From: Mesotaenium endlicherianum | Taxonomy: Eukaryota; Streptophyta; Zygnematophyceae; Zygnematales; Mesotaeniaceae | Length of the DNA stretch: 40,985 bases | Direction: 5' to 3' | Assembly (NCBI GenBank): GCA_009602735.1 | Contig: WELA01005182.1 | Span: forward strand, 1 to 40,985 | Shown here: in pieces, positions 1 to 10,221 of the stretch | Numbering within the stretch: position 1 is the first letter of the stretch | Layout of the letters: every line of letters begins with the position of its first letter | Program-made: the position numbers and the translations under genes | Notes under the pieces: model-generated | What the model saw: the letters and a program-made list of their open reading frames with translations, nothing else | Databases searched by the model: none | Told to the model about the DNA's origin: nothing

Positions 1-2
1 CA

Positions 3-1964
3 AACCCAGATTGGCCCTTCCACGTCATCACCGATGCATCTTCCTATGAAGTAGGAGCAATCCTGCTTCAAGACCAAAGCAAGGGACTGCAAGCCATCGC
101 CTACGAGTCAAGGAAGCTAAATCCAGCCGAGCAGTTTTATACAACCACGGAGCAAGAGGCATTGGCGATTGTACATGCCTTGAAGGTTTGGCGCTGCTAT
201 GTTCAAGGACGCAAAGTACTGGTCACCACGGACCACGAGGCGTTAAAGCACCTCCAGACGCAGCCGTATCTCTCAAGGAGATAAGCAAGATGGAGCGGAT
301 ACTTGCGACAATACAACATCACGATTCAGTTCCAGCCCGGCAAGACAAACCCGGCTGACCCCCTCTCAAAACTGCAATTAAACGCAGTGAAAACATCGCA
401 GAAGACAGATCTGGAAGCTCAATTTTCAGCCGCCTATGAAAGAGACCCTTACTACAAGAACGGAGAAGCAGCCTTGGACCCATACAAGAAGCAAGAAGGC
501 ATTTATTGGGTGAGGCAAAACACGGGCCAGAGATGTGCTCCTAATGACTTAGACCTCCGACTCTTGCTTCTACGAGAAGCACACGACAACCCTCTTGGAG
601 GACACCTTGGAATCCTGAAGACCACGGGCGTTCTAGCCAGGACTTATTGTTGGCCAGGCATGTCTAAGCAAGTCAAGGAGTACTGCAGGAGCTGTGACAC
701 ATGCCAAAGAATCAGGCCATCATCGCAAAAGGCGGGAGGACTCCTCCAACCACTACCAATCCCCGAAAGACAATGGACGGACATCTCAATGGACCTTATC
801 GTGGACTTGCCCGTGACACCTCGAGGCCGTAATGCAATACTCACTGCGGTGGACAGACTTACCAAGATGGCTCATTTTATTCCCACGACGACTAAGGCTA
901 CAGCACCACAACTTGCAAGACTCATCTTTGACAACATCTTCCGACTCCATGGACTACCATCAAGAACCGTGTCAGATAGAGATCCAAGATTCACAAGCCA
1001 TTTCTGGAAAAATCTCTTCAAGAACTTGGGTACATCGCTGGATATGTCTACTGCCTACCACCCACAATCAGATGGGCAAACCGAGCGTATGAATCGTACC
1101 CTAAAGACCTCTCTAAAGGCCTACGTGTCTACCCTCGAGCAAGACTGGGACATGTACTTGACCCCCCTCGAGTTTGCCTACAACAACACTACGCAGGCCT
1201 CTACCCAAGAGTCCCCATTCTTCCTCAACTATGGCTTCCATCCGACCACGCCACTGAGCTTCACGGCTGGCCATGATGAAGTACCTGCAGCCACAGATTT
1301 TATGGAGACATTAGAAGCAGCCCTTACAGCAGCGAAGAAAGCTCTACAACACGCGCAAGATGCTCAAGCAAGAGTGGCGAACAGATCCAGAAGAGAAATT
1401 ACGTACAGAGTGGGTGACAACGTGTTACTATCATCCAAGAACATTTCCCTGAACAACAGGCCTGCCGGCAGCAAGTTCTCTCCCAAGTATTTGGGACCCT
1501 TCAAGATTATCCAGCAAGTCAACCCCGTTGCTTTCAAGCTAGAACTTCCCCAGACTATGCACATCGACCCCGTATTCCACGCTTCCCTCTTCAAGCCATA
1601 TGTGCAACCCGACAACAAGTTCCCAGGACGTGTGACAACCCCACCAGCCCCAACAATAGTGGATGATCATTTGGAGTACGAAGTGGAAGACATAGTGGCT
1701 ATGAGAAATTTCAGGAGACAGCAGCAATACTTGATCAAGTGGAAAGGATATCCAGATTCGGAGAATAGTTGGGTGGCGGCGCACTACCTTGACAAAGTTC
1801 AGAGAAAGTTGAAGCGCTTCCATGCCGCCAACCCCCATCTTGGACCAGCCCCAAGTCTCTCTACTAGAAGCCCGAAGACTTCAGGGAGGCAGCCTGCCAC
1901 CATCAAGAAGCAGCAGAAGACCCCTTGGAGGCAGCCTGCAAGAACAAGAAAGAGGAAAAATTGA
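3..1964 (+). pseudogene. Ty3/gypsy chromovirus pol, 3' part: RNase H, integrase, chromodomain
   Basis: This is the C-terminal part of a retrotransposon polyprotein, cut by the left window edge. RNase H is recognisable from about 25 (TDASSYEVGAILLQ) through TTEQEALAIVHALKVW. A TAA at 282-284 then interrupts it, in the same frame as the downstream ORF, where relatives have Gln (LSRR-Q-ARW). Counting residues from codon 303, the integrase shows a zinc-binding H94/H101/C131/C134 set and catalytic D164, D225 and E261, giving the normal D-x60-D-x35-E spacing. A GPY/F-like region (KYLGPFKII) follows, then a chromodomain, then a basic tail (RKRKN). Apart from the stop at 282 the frame is open for 553 codons, so this copy is fairly young. 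The purine tract and LTR downstream are its 3' end. Assignment to chromoviruses is firm; the lineage within them is not determined. Confidence 0.93.
1666..1815 (+). other. Integrase C-terminal chromodomain
   Basis: Residues about 458-505 of the integrase ORF read YEVEDIV, then QQYLIKWKGYP, then ENSWVAAHYL. This is the usual chromodomain order of an N-terminal aromatic strand, the WKGY core and the C-terminal helix. The Tyr and Trp positions expected for a methyl-lysine cage are present. In chromoviruses this domain is thought to steer integration towards marked chromatin. It lies directly after the integrase GPY/F region, its normal place. Confidence 0.9.
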
Positions 1965-2721
1965 CATTAGACACTCTTCTCTTCTCGCAGTTTCTGGACA
2001 GAAAACTAAAACTGCTACTGGTAATAGGTCTCTGCATAATAAATTCTGAAAATTTACCTGGCTGTAGTCCATGAGTAGCCGGTCATTTAGAGTCCAAGTT
2101 TGCTCAATTTGGAGCACTGGTGAGAGAGATATGATGCTCTAAGTAGAAGGGGGTCAGGCTGCTGGCATTGTTAGGACAGAATATGCCTTCTGACATTGTG
2201 CCTTCCCCTGAACTTGGAATGCTCTGAAACTCAAGACTCTGGTAGAACATCTTACAGCGCCCAGTTTGAGACTTAGTTTGCAGAATTTGGAGAAGTATAG
2301 AAGGACTTATGATTTTCAGAAGTTTCTGCACAGATTTGGAGGAGTGCCTACTCTCTCAGCTCTCAACGACACTCCAGAAATGAGAATGCTCTCAAATTTG
2401 GTGACCCGGTAGAGTTCTCCGACGCGGTCCGTCTGGCACTCGAATTTTCAGATTTGGAGCAGTTCTGTGGCCGCTATGAATTTTTGAGTTCGTGGCAGAT
2501 TCTGGGCCAACTTGTACAATTTTCTTTATCATTAAGGAGTAGGCTAGCCAATAAGGTCACACCACCTACGACCTTGCCTAGTCTACCTTACATGTGTAGC
2601 ACCTGACTTGGCGCCTTTGACTAGTCCTCTTCACATGTGTGGCATCTGACTTGAAACTGTTGACTAGTTTGCTCCACATGTGTAAGACCTGACTTGACGC
2701 GCCGAGACGTCGCTTTTTCTA
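1965..2721 (+). other. 3' untranslated region of the chromovirus
   Basis: I see no coding potential in these 757 bases between the pol stop and the purine tract. The sequence repeats the short motif TTTGGAG at irregular spacing (about 2110, 2289, 2337 and 2455). It ends in a 43-bp tandem repeat (separate entry). Its position, between pol and the 3' LTR, makes it the 3' non-coding region of the element. Confidence 0.6.
2590..2700 (+). repeat. 43-bp tandem repeat, about 2.6 copies
   Basis: Units start at 2590, 2633 and 2676. Each opens with ACATGTGT and continues with an ACCTGACTTG-like block. The first two also share TTGACTAGT. The period is exactly 43 bases. The repeat lies just upstream of the polypurine tract of the chromovirus. 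Confidence 0.8.
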
Positions 2722-2733
2722 TCGGGGGGGTGA
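2722..2733 (+). promoter_or_regulatory. Polypurine tract (plus-strand primer site)
   Basis: A run of seven G followed by TGA lies immediately before the TGTAGTGA terminus of the LTR. This is the position of the RNase H-resistant primer for plus-strand DNA synthesis in LTR retrotransposons. It identifies the adjacent LTR as the 3' LTR. Confidence 0.75.
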
Positions 2734-3236
2734 TGTAGTGATTTGAGTTATTATATATTAGTTTGCATATATTTTAATGTTTTCAAATATATTTGGAGTA
2801 GTATTGTGTGGAGTCAAGTGTGAATAGGTACTCTAGTAACTTGGTTCATGTCCTTTGAACCTTCCAAGGCATTTTCGAAGTTAGAGGAAAGACCTAGAAG
2901 AACTCCATGTGGCAAAAGTCAAATGTGCCATTTTTAGGTCAAAAGGACATGTGTACATTATTCTAGAAAGAGGTGGCAAGTTTTGGGATGTGTTGGGTGC
3001 CAACACATCAACATACACCTTCCTAGAAATTACTTATGTAGCAAGTATATAAACAAGAGCTAGAACATAGAAAGACATTCCAGAATCACTCTTGTACTTG
3101 CCAAATTCCAGAAATATATTAACTTTCAAGAAGCCATCTCTCTTTCAAGAAGCTACCACTTGTGTTCAAAGATCCTTGTCTTGAATAGATAAAGTATTCT
3201 GTTTTACTAAGTACTTTATCTATCTGTTTCACTACA
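2734..3236 (+). repeat. 3' LTR of the chromovirus (family 1, 503 bp)
   Basis: It starts TGTAGTGATT and ends TTTCACTACA, so the ends form the inverted repeat TGTAGTGA/TCACTACA with canonical TG...CA termini. The same sequence recurs at 12989-13479 with only scattered substitutions and one 12-bp difference near 2820. A degenerate 3' portion recurs at 15323-15436. A TATATAAA box lies at 3046-3053. The matching 5' LTR lies outside the window. Confidence 0.92.
3046..3053 (+). promoter_or_regulatory. TATA box inside LTR 1
   Basis: TATATAAA about 312 bases into the LTR, conserved at the same place in the second copy (13289-13296). It is a good candidate for the element's own promoter. Transcription would start roughly 25-35 bases further on. 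Confidence 0.6.
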
Positions 3237-3435
3237 ATAAGAAGAGTGACCTTCAAGGAAAGGGCAGGAGTCCTCTAAAAGAGTAGCTTAGAAGCTAGTC
3301 GCAGAGCCTCCTTCTGAGCTAGTACCAACACTACTTAGTGAGCAAGATATTCTCGGTGCTTGTGCGCATGCACCTAAGTTCCTTGTTCTCTCTCGCATAC
3401 CAAATATTAATATATATCGTCCTGATTATATAGGT
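3237..3435 (+). other. Spacer between LTR 1 and the second element
   Basis: I recognise no gene, primer-binding site or repeat here. It contains two short blocks around GTAGCTTAGAAGC and is not obviously coding. The last 20-30 bases may belong to the reading frame of the following element. Confidence 0.4.
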
Positions 3436-4236
3436 GTGCACGTGTTGAGCTTTGCTGAGTTAACGAAACTCGATTGCATCCATGCTTTCATGTTCTTGCA
3501 CTTTCAGTCGCATGATCCTAACCTTGAAAAGTGTTACGCACACTTGTCTTGTTTACGAAAAATGCATAAGTGTTTTGCACCAATTTATATTGCTGCTCAC
3601 ACAAAAATTATGTTTCCTGGAAGTGTGGCTATGTGTCGTATTTTGCGGCACGTTGAACTCCTACATGGCGTTGTTCCTAACGCTTTGTTTGTTGCACAAA
3701 TTCCTCTCAAGGCGAGGACTTTGTTTGCTTTGGATCAGCATTCCTTATCTTTGAGTATTACATTTGAGACATCCACCTCAACCAGGTCTGCTCTAAGTGT
3801 TATAGATTCAGGTGCTTCCACCAACTTCATTAGTGCGCAATTTGCACAAGAGTTGAAGCTCGTTCTCAACCCAAAAGTTGAACAACGACGCCTTGGCGAT
3901 GGTTCTTTGACTAATATCGTTGGGACAATAAAATTGCCACTTTGCTTTCAATCTTACCATGGCCACAAGAAGTTCTATGTAACAAACTTGCCTGATGGTA
4001 TTGACCCAATCCTTGGTAACACATGGCTTACGCAAATGCGGGCACTTTTAGACTACGGTCAAAATACGTGTATCGTTCGCAAGGGAGATTGTAAGATTAC
4101 TCTTTCGTCTCTCAAGCAAGGTTTGGAAATAAAAGATGTTAAACCAGATTTTCTACTGTCCATCAAGCAAGCTCGGCGCTTGGCAATGCAAGGTCAACAT
4201 GTTTTCTACGGATTACTGAGACAAATGACTGTTTAG
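3436..4236 (+). pseudogene. Ty3/gypsy protease region, element 2
   Basis: The frame encodes a retropepsin-like aspartic protease. The active-site block is VIDSGASTNFIS (codons from about 3799). The later hydrophobic-Gly block is PILGNTWL, as in Ty3/gypsy proteases fused to pol. The N-terminal ~110 residues are not recognised and may be the tail of gag. A TAG at 4234-4236 ends it, but the RT follows in the same frame (4288 onward), so protease and RT were one polyprotein. The start codon given is simply the first Met in the open frame. Confidence 0.8.
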
Positions 4237-5690
4237 GACTCTAATTTACTCCCTTCAAAAGATTTTGATTTAGAGATTCCATGTCATGTGGGCACCCTTA
4301 CAAAGGAATTGTCTGCATTATTACGAAAGTTCAAGGCAGTGTGTCCACCTGACATACCCTTAGGTTTACCACCTGATTGTGGTATTGGTCATACAATCCC
4401 TATAGTTCCTGATGCTAAACCGGCTTGGCGGCCAATTTACCGTCTTAGTCCACTTGAGCTACAGGAAATGAAGGATCAGATCGTCGACTTGTTGGCTAAG
4501 AGATGGATTGAGCCAAGCTCTTCTCCGTTCGGGGCTCCCATTCCTTTTGTCCAAAAGAAAGATGGGACTCTCCTCATGTGCATTGATTATCGTGCGTTGA
4601 ACAATATCACGGTCAAGAACCTCTATTTGTTGCCACGCATTGATGATTTGTTTGATTCACTACAAGGAGCACAAGTGTTCTCTTCTCTTGGTTTAGCGCA
4701 AGGCTATTATCAAATTTGAATCACTCCAGAGGATGTTCACAAGACAACGTTTTGTACGCCTATTGGTCATTTCCAATATAAGATCTTAAGTTTTGGCCTT
4801 ACCAATGCACCTGCTACATTCCAAAGCACAATAAATGATGTGTTTAGGCCTTATTTGGGTAAGTTCGCTCAAGTTTACCTTGACGATATCCTGGTCTATT
4901 CAAAGACGGAGGCTAAGCATTACAAGCACCTCGAGTTGGTGTTGCAACTCCTTCGTGAGCAACAGCTTTATGCTAAGCTCAAAATGTGTTCCTTCCTAAA
5001 GGATGAGCTGTTGTACTTGGGGCACATTATGGGGTCCAAAGGGGTGCGCCCGAACCCGGCCAAAATTGCTTGCGTAGAAGATTGGCCTGTCCCAAAAGAT
5101 GTACATACAGTGAGATTATTCCTTGGGTTTGCAGATTACTTTCGTAAGTTTCTGCAAGTATTATTCAGTCATGGCTGCGCCATTAACTGCTTTAACAAGG
5201 AAAAATGAACCATTTCTTTGGAATAGGAATACACATTTCGCGTTTGAGCACATTTCATATGCCCTCACCCATGCGCCAGTTCTCATATTGGCCGATCCCG
5301 ATCTTCCTAACAAGGTCATCGCGGATGCGTCTGGTGTTGGGATAGGGGCTGTCTTGCTGCAGGCAGGCCAGCCTATCAATTTTGAGAGTTAAAAGCTAAA
5401 ACCTGTCGAACAAAACTACTCCACTACAGAGCAAGAGCTCTGGGCAGTTGTATATGCTTTAAAGGTCTGGCGATGCTATTTGGAAAGCTGCAAAGGTCTC
5501 ACAGTGGTTACGGACCACTTTCCCAACACCTTCTTCCAATTGCAACCAACACTATCAAGAAGGCAAACGCGCTGGTCTAAGTTCTTACAAAGATTCCACT
5601 TTCACGGGCGTATCGCCCTGGTCGCAACAATGTTGCTGATCCTTTAAGTCGAATCCCCCATTGTGTAGTCTTGCTGATGGGGCCCGTAGC
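4237..5690 (+). pseudogene. Ty3/gypsy reverse transcriptase and RNase H, element 2 (decayed)
   Basis: RT motifs in order are [31 protein letters not shown], then GLAQGYYQI. After a TGA at 4717-4719 (Arg in relatives, CGA to TGA) come [11 protein letters not shown], the catalytic YLDDILVYS, and LYLGHIMG. The frame stays the same up to about 5150, where an indel shifts to frame 2 (ALTRKNEPFLW). RNase H (IADASGVGIGAVLLQ) hits a TAA at 5390-5392 and continues as NYSTTEQELWAVVYALK. A last shift near 5600 precedes the RPGRNNVADPLSR block. In motif A the usual catalytic Asp of the F-S-x-x-D pattern is Gly (SSLGLAQG), so this copy could not work even without the stops. Confidence 0.88.
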
Positions 5691-5724
5691 TAGGCATGTA
5701 GAACAAAACAATTAAACTTCAGGG

Positions 5725-6097
5725 GTGGCCACCCTTGATTTTGCTGTATCCACCCACGTGTTTAGAACAAATGAGCCTGGTGACGCGGGCGAACCCACCT
5801 TAGGTGGCATAGCTAGTTTTGATTCGTTTGACCTGCATCAAATGATCAAGGATGACTACACTGAGGATCCGTTGTTCCTACATCACCTGGGTACTGTCTT
5901 GAACCCTGTAGGGGTCATGATGGGCAGTGTGGACAAAAAGAGCGCTATCTCGAACTATACGTTTGAGAAGGGGTTTTTTGTGGCACAATGGGCACATTGT
6001 GGTCTCAGAAGACCAAGTAAGAGATGTGCTACTACGTGAAGCGCATGACTCTCCTTACTCGGGTCATCATGGTATTACTAAAACTATTCAGCTGTTG
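5725..6097 (+). pseudogene. Start of integrase, element 2 (truncated)
   Basis: The sequence encodes the linker and the beginning of the HHCC zinc finger of a Ty3/gypsy integrase. In frame 2 it reads VVSEDQVRDVLLREAHDS, then GHHGITKTIQLL. The upstream part (QMIKDDYTEDPLFLHHL) is in frame 1, so a frameshift lies near 6000. Homology stops abruptly after QLL at about 6097, before the two cysteines and the catalytic core, where the Ala/Pro-rich sequence of the third element begins. Confidence 0.75.
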
Positions 6098-6108
6098 CGC
6101 CCATCGAG

Positions 6109-6770
6109 GTGCCAGCCGCTGGTGGACCAGCGCCAACGCTACCCACGGCGCCAGCGCCAAGTGTGCCAGCGCCTAGCGCGCCAGCGCCAGCGCCTCTCTC
6201 AACGCCAACGCCTGGTGTCGGCACTGGCACCAGCGGCTGCGCCAGCACCTGCAGCTACGCCAGCTCCTGCAGCTGCGCCAGCTCCAGCAGCGTCTGCAGC
6301 AACTGCCACTCCGGCTCTGATGGTTGCTCTTGCAGCAGCGCCGGACTCCGTTCTGGCCTGCTGCGCACGCACACGGCCGTTGGGCAGCCGCACGGCAGCG
6401 AGCATCGCAGGACGCGAGCGCACACTCATGGCGGCAACCGAGCAATCAGCAATGGCGCAGAAGCGCAGCGGACCAGACCAGGGACGCCGCACAAAGGAGG
6501 CGCTGCGCCTGTCTCGCTCCTTCCGCGTGTTGGAGACGCCAGCAGAGCCAACGGCGCTTGCACCTCGTGCACTCGCCTTGCCGATGACTGCAGTGCAACT
6601 CAGCACCAAAGTCATTCCGTAGGCGCTACATCGAATGCCAGCCGTCTCCTTTGCAGAGCTCGGCGTGTCAATGGAGGCCATGCGGCAGGCAACCCAGCTA
6701 TTGCTTCAGTCGCGCAGGGCCGGCAGCGCGCCTTCCACGGCAGACCAACGTCCGACGTAGCAGTCGCGGT
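6109..6770 (+). pseudogene. Ala/Pro-rich gag-like region, element 3
   Basis: The sequence encodes strings of APAP and PAPAA, in frame 1 to about 6230 and then frame 2 (APAAAPAPAATPAPAAAP). This is followed by a more ordinary stretch with helical character (AELGVSMEAMRQATQLLLQ) interrupted by TAG at 6620-6622. Its place directly before the protease suggests the end of gag. No capsid signature or clear zinc knuckle can be seen. The frame change near 6230 and the return to frame 1 near 6765 show decay. Confidence 0.5.
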
Positions 6771-7326
6771 GCTCTCCACACCCGCGCAACCTGTGCATAA
6801 GCGCAAGATGATTAACACGCCTAACGCTACGTTTTTGGATAATTTGCAGAGGATTGTGCTGGTAAGCACGCAGGCCTCGCAGCGCATCATGTTTGACACT
6901 GGCGCACAGTTAGTCCTCATCAGCCTTCGCTACTTTCGTCAGCTGGGCCTCTCGTCAGCCGACCTGGAGAATTTGCCGACGCGGATCAACACCGAGGCTG
7001 GCATTTTCAAGGCCGTCACCGGGCGCACGCGGCTAGCCCTTTGCTTGACCTTTTGGCCCGGCACCCCAGATGAGATGACCATTCCCCGGCACGCGTTGGT
7101 CACTCGCTCTGAGACCTTTGACGTGCTCCTCGGCCAGGACGTTCTCCCTATTGGCGCCGCAGTGGATAATTGGGTGGAGCGAGTCTTCTACCGACTTGAC
7201 TGGCAATCAGGGAGGACCTGCACGGCATCCGTGCCGCTCGACATCATGGACCGCCGCTCAGCTGAGTCCGCACTCTACGGCTTCATGGCGCTAGACGACG
7301 GTCGGCCCATGGTTCAGATTGATTAG
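6771..7326 (+). pseudogene. Retropepsin-like aspartic protease, element 3
   Basis: Frame 1 encodes RIMFDTGAQLVLIS (active-site DTGA, codons from about 6883), then FDVLLGQDVLPIGA, which is the second conserved block (hydrophobic-Gly-x-Asp) of Ty3/gypsy proteases. The fold is complete in outline, about 110 residues between the start of the strand before DTGA and the end block. A TAG at 7324-7326 follows the domain, but the same frame continues, so the protease was part of a longer polyprotein. Confidence 0.82.
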
Positions 7327-9189
7327 GGGGGGCCTGAGGAGGATGAGGTCTCTGTAGGCGTCGACTTGCTCGAGACGCAGGATGAGGACCCTGAGCTATC
7401 TGGCGCAGAGTTCAACCTCACGCCCAAGGAGCAGGCCGCTCAGGCCAGGGAGATGGTGCGGATCTGCGCCGCCCATAACGCCATGATACGTTAGATGGTT
7501 GCAAACGCCGTTGAGGCACACGCCATCGCCACGGCTGCCATTACTGCTGCAGCGCTCGCCCACCGTGTAGTGACAGTCGCTGCAGCCGCGCCAGCGCCCC
7601 CAGCGGCAAGTGGACCCTCCGCGAGAGCTGACGTCCGAGTATGCCACGACGTGCCTGTGGGAGTCTGCATGCAGTACTGCATGGCCTCTCAGTTGCCCTC
7701 AACCGCACCATCGCACAGGATTGGCGACTCTTGGCCGCGCACTACCACGTCTGAGAATGAGGGTGTGAGGGAGGCCGCGTACCCAGGCACGTCCAACGAC
7801 GCGTTTTTGGAGAGCGTTGAGGAGGAGGAGTGGCATGAGTGGTCCCAAGAGGCCGCAGAGGAGCTCATAGCCCAGCCTTTGCCACCGCCGCCCACGCCTA
7901 CGGCTCACGTCCGACAGCCTACAGGGCATCCAGACTTCAGCACTCTCTCGCATGAGACCACGGCCAGCCCCAGTTGAGCCTATCGATGCGCCGGCGGGCC
8001 CAATCATCCGATCCAGCATGACTGCTTGACCAGCAACAAGTGCCGTGGCATCACGCACTTCTTTGTTGGCAACAGCCTGGGCACGTTCTGACCTGCTTGC
8101 GCCTCTGCCAGCATCGCCTCCATGGCACCTTTCCCTGCTGCCGATCTGCGAGCCGTACGCGCACGCCAGTCAGGGCCCAGGACCAGCATCCTTGGTCCTC
8201 GGCGTAGCGGTCCTTCTCCCTACGTCGGGCCGGCTTTGCGCCTTGCACGCGGCACTACGCCGCCAGACCGGCGCGCACGTGCGCTCACTCCCATCCGCGA
8301 GCAAGCCAGGGATGCTCGCAAGGTCACGCCCCTGCGCGACACGTATAGGAGCGCACGGGAGATTACTCCTCTTTGCAAGGAGAGGGAGATCACTCCTCTT
8401 TGCGAGACGCGCCCTCGCTGAGTCACACCGCCTTACGGCAACCCGCGCGACCTCCGCACCGGCGATGCTGACGCACAGTCTTCCTCCACCACTGCAGCTC
8501 ACGGGTTGTACCAGATGCCGCCCGGCTGGCTTGCAGCCATCTCGCGCAGCCACGTAGATGGCGACGGGCCGTTTGGATCACCTCCTCAGAAGGTGGCTTG
8601 CACCGCTGTCCGGCCCCGCGACCGTCATCTGTACACTACCGCCATACGCGCAAAGATCATGCAGCGTTGGCAAGAAGAGCGCGATCAGCTGCGGCCGCGA
8701 GTCCAGCTGGCTCCACGACAACTCGTTTGGCCTTGACAGGTGGCTAACTGGGACGAGCGCTCCGTTTGCACCGCTCCCGTGCAGTCAGACATGCGCGAGC
8801 GTCAGCGCGCGTATTTTGACCAGCGTCCCCATCTGACCCAACGTACACCCATGGAGCAGCTGGCCCACGTTGCTTCACACCACGCCAAACACAGGGCGAG
8901 AGGCAGGTTGCAGTTGCAGTGCGTCCGCGACGCGCAGGCTATGGCTCGCCCAGTTCCCGAGGAGGCGCTGCAGGACGCGCGTGCACGTTGGCGCACTTAT
9001 CAAGCGCATGCTCGCACGGCTTGCCCGCAGTCGTTGCCAGAGCGCATTCCCAGGCTTACCCGTGACTACGCAGAGCGCGCTGTGGCCGCCCTCCGCATGG
9101 CGCCCCATTAGCACAATGTCCTCCGCTCCTATCCTCCGCCAGCTCACGCAGGTGATCCCGCCATGGGTTGTTGTCCCCTTCCTACGCCT
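7327..9189 (+). pseudogene. Unassigned polyprotein region between protease and methyltransferase
   Basis: Frame 1 is maintained for about 620 codons, broken only by point stops at 7492 (TAG), 7975 (TGA), 8089 (TGA), 8419 (TGA), 8734 (TGA) and 9109 (TAG). Content in order: an Ala-rich part, an acidic part (SVEEEEWHEWSQEAAEE, about 7816-7866), a series of four to five short repeats of the form [KE][IV]TPL (8280-8440), and an Arg-rich helical part (8640-9108) with several DARARW/DMRERQR-like blocks. I recognise no family. Its position suggests a linker or DNA/RNA-binding module specific to this lineage. Confidence 0.5.
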
Positions 9190-10221
9190 ATCTACATCGA
9201 CCAGCTCAACAAGAGTCCAAGCGGCATTGTTCTTGTTGAGCTCTTCACCGGCATTGCAACAGGGTTGCTGGCCATCTTGTAGGCTGGCATTCCCGTACGT
9301 TGGTACGTCTACGTTGACCCTGATGCCGAGGCACAGCAGGTGGCCCGCAGGCAGATGGCCTTGTGCCACGAGCGTTTCCCTAACCTCTCCCTTGCGCACG
9401 CGTTCCTCTGTGCCCAGACCGACTGGCCCATGGACATCCGCGACATCACCATCGAGCACATCACAAGGCTGGGGCCCATCGACCTCATCATTGCTGGCTT
9501 GGAGTGCCAGAGATTCTCCATCGCCGGGCAAGGAGGCGCGCTCAGTGACCCGCGTACGGCCTCGTTCTGGCATCTTCTCCGCGTCCTCAACATGGTTGAG
9601 GACCGCCAGCCGCCTCACACGCTTGCCTGGGTGTTGGCAAACGTGGTTGTCCGCCACAATTCTCGGCCCAACATTAGCGCCGACTTCTTTGCGCTCTATA
9701 GCAGCTACGTCGACCGTGAGGCCGTCATTAACGTTGCCAAGATTGGCTCCTTCACGCACCGCGTGCGTGCCTACTTGACCAACCTGGCCATGCCAGGCTC
9801 GCTCGAGGCATTGGTGGCCGCACATCCGCGCCACACGCGCAACGTTGACTCCATCCTTGATGTGGCGCGCCTGACCCAGCGGGTGGTCGCCCTTTTGCAT
9901 CCTTCTCAGGCCCAGTGTGAGGTCCTCCACAACTTCACGAGGGCGCTTCCGACATTCGTGAGTCGCTACGACAGCGCGACCTACGTGGGGGACCAGCGCG
10001 GCCTGATCATTGACCTTGAGACCGGCATGTTCCAACGGTCTTGTGCCATGGCGATGAAGCGTGCAATGGGCTTCCCTCCGCACCTCACACAGGTGGACGG
10101 CATCACCGAGGTCAACAACGTGCGTCTCCTTGGCCAGGCAATTGATGCCAACGTCTTGACGTGGATCCTCTTGCAGACGCAGGCCCTGACTCCCCTCTAC
10201 GCACAGGCTCGTCACCCTGAG
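9190..10221 (+). pseudogene. C5-cytosine DNA methyltransferase (DNMT3/DRM-like) within element 3
   Basis: Motif I (AdoMet site) reads IVLVELFTGIATGLLAIL (9226-9279) and ends at a TAG (9280-9282) in the same frame. Motif IV is DLIIAGLECQRFS, with the catalytic Cys codon at 9505-9507 but Glu in place of the usual Pro before it. Motif VI reads LANVVV (Ala at 9637 where ENV is expected). Motif VIII reads IGSFTHRVRAYLTNL (from 9742). Motifs IX/X read RAMGFPPHLTQ and VRLLGQAIDANVLTW. The order is not circularly permuted. The C-terminal pattern (ID-A-x-x-x-S-x-x-HR-R, ERxxGFPxH-T, RLLG) resembles DNMT3/DRM more than DNMT1. Length is about 340 residues, a bare catalytic domain. It sits in frame with upstream polyprotein and just before RT. 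The catalytic activity of this copy is lost. Confidence 0.88.

Noticed and set aside
3237-3435. Primer-binding site after LTR 1, which would make it a 5' LTR
   Set aside because: The bases after the LTR do not resemble the common initiator-Met tRNA complement, and a seven-G purine tract precedes the LTR, so it is the 3' LTR of element 1.
7978-8028. Possible gag zinc knuckle (C, H and C within YRCAGGPNHPIQHDC)
   Set aside because: The spacing does not fit CX2CX4HX4C and one Cys is missing. It also lies after the protease, not before it.
8875-10215. Long minus-strand open frame (446 codons) opposite the methyltransferase
   Set aside because: It is the antisense shadow of GC-rich coding sequence. 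The plus strand carries the recognisable methyltransferase motifs, while the minus translation has none.
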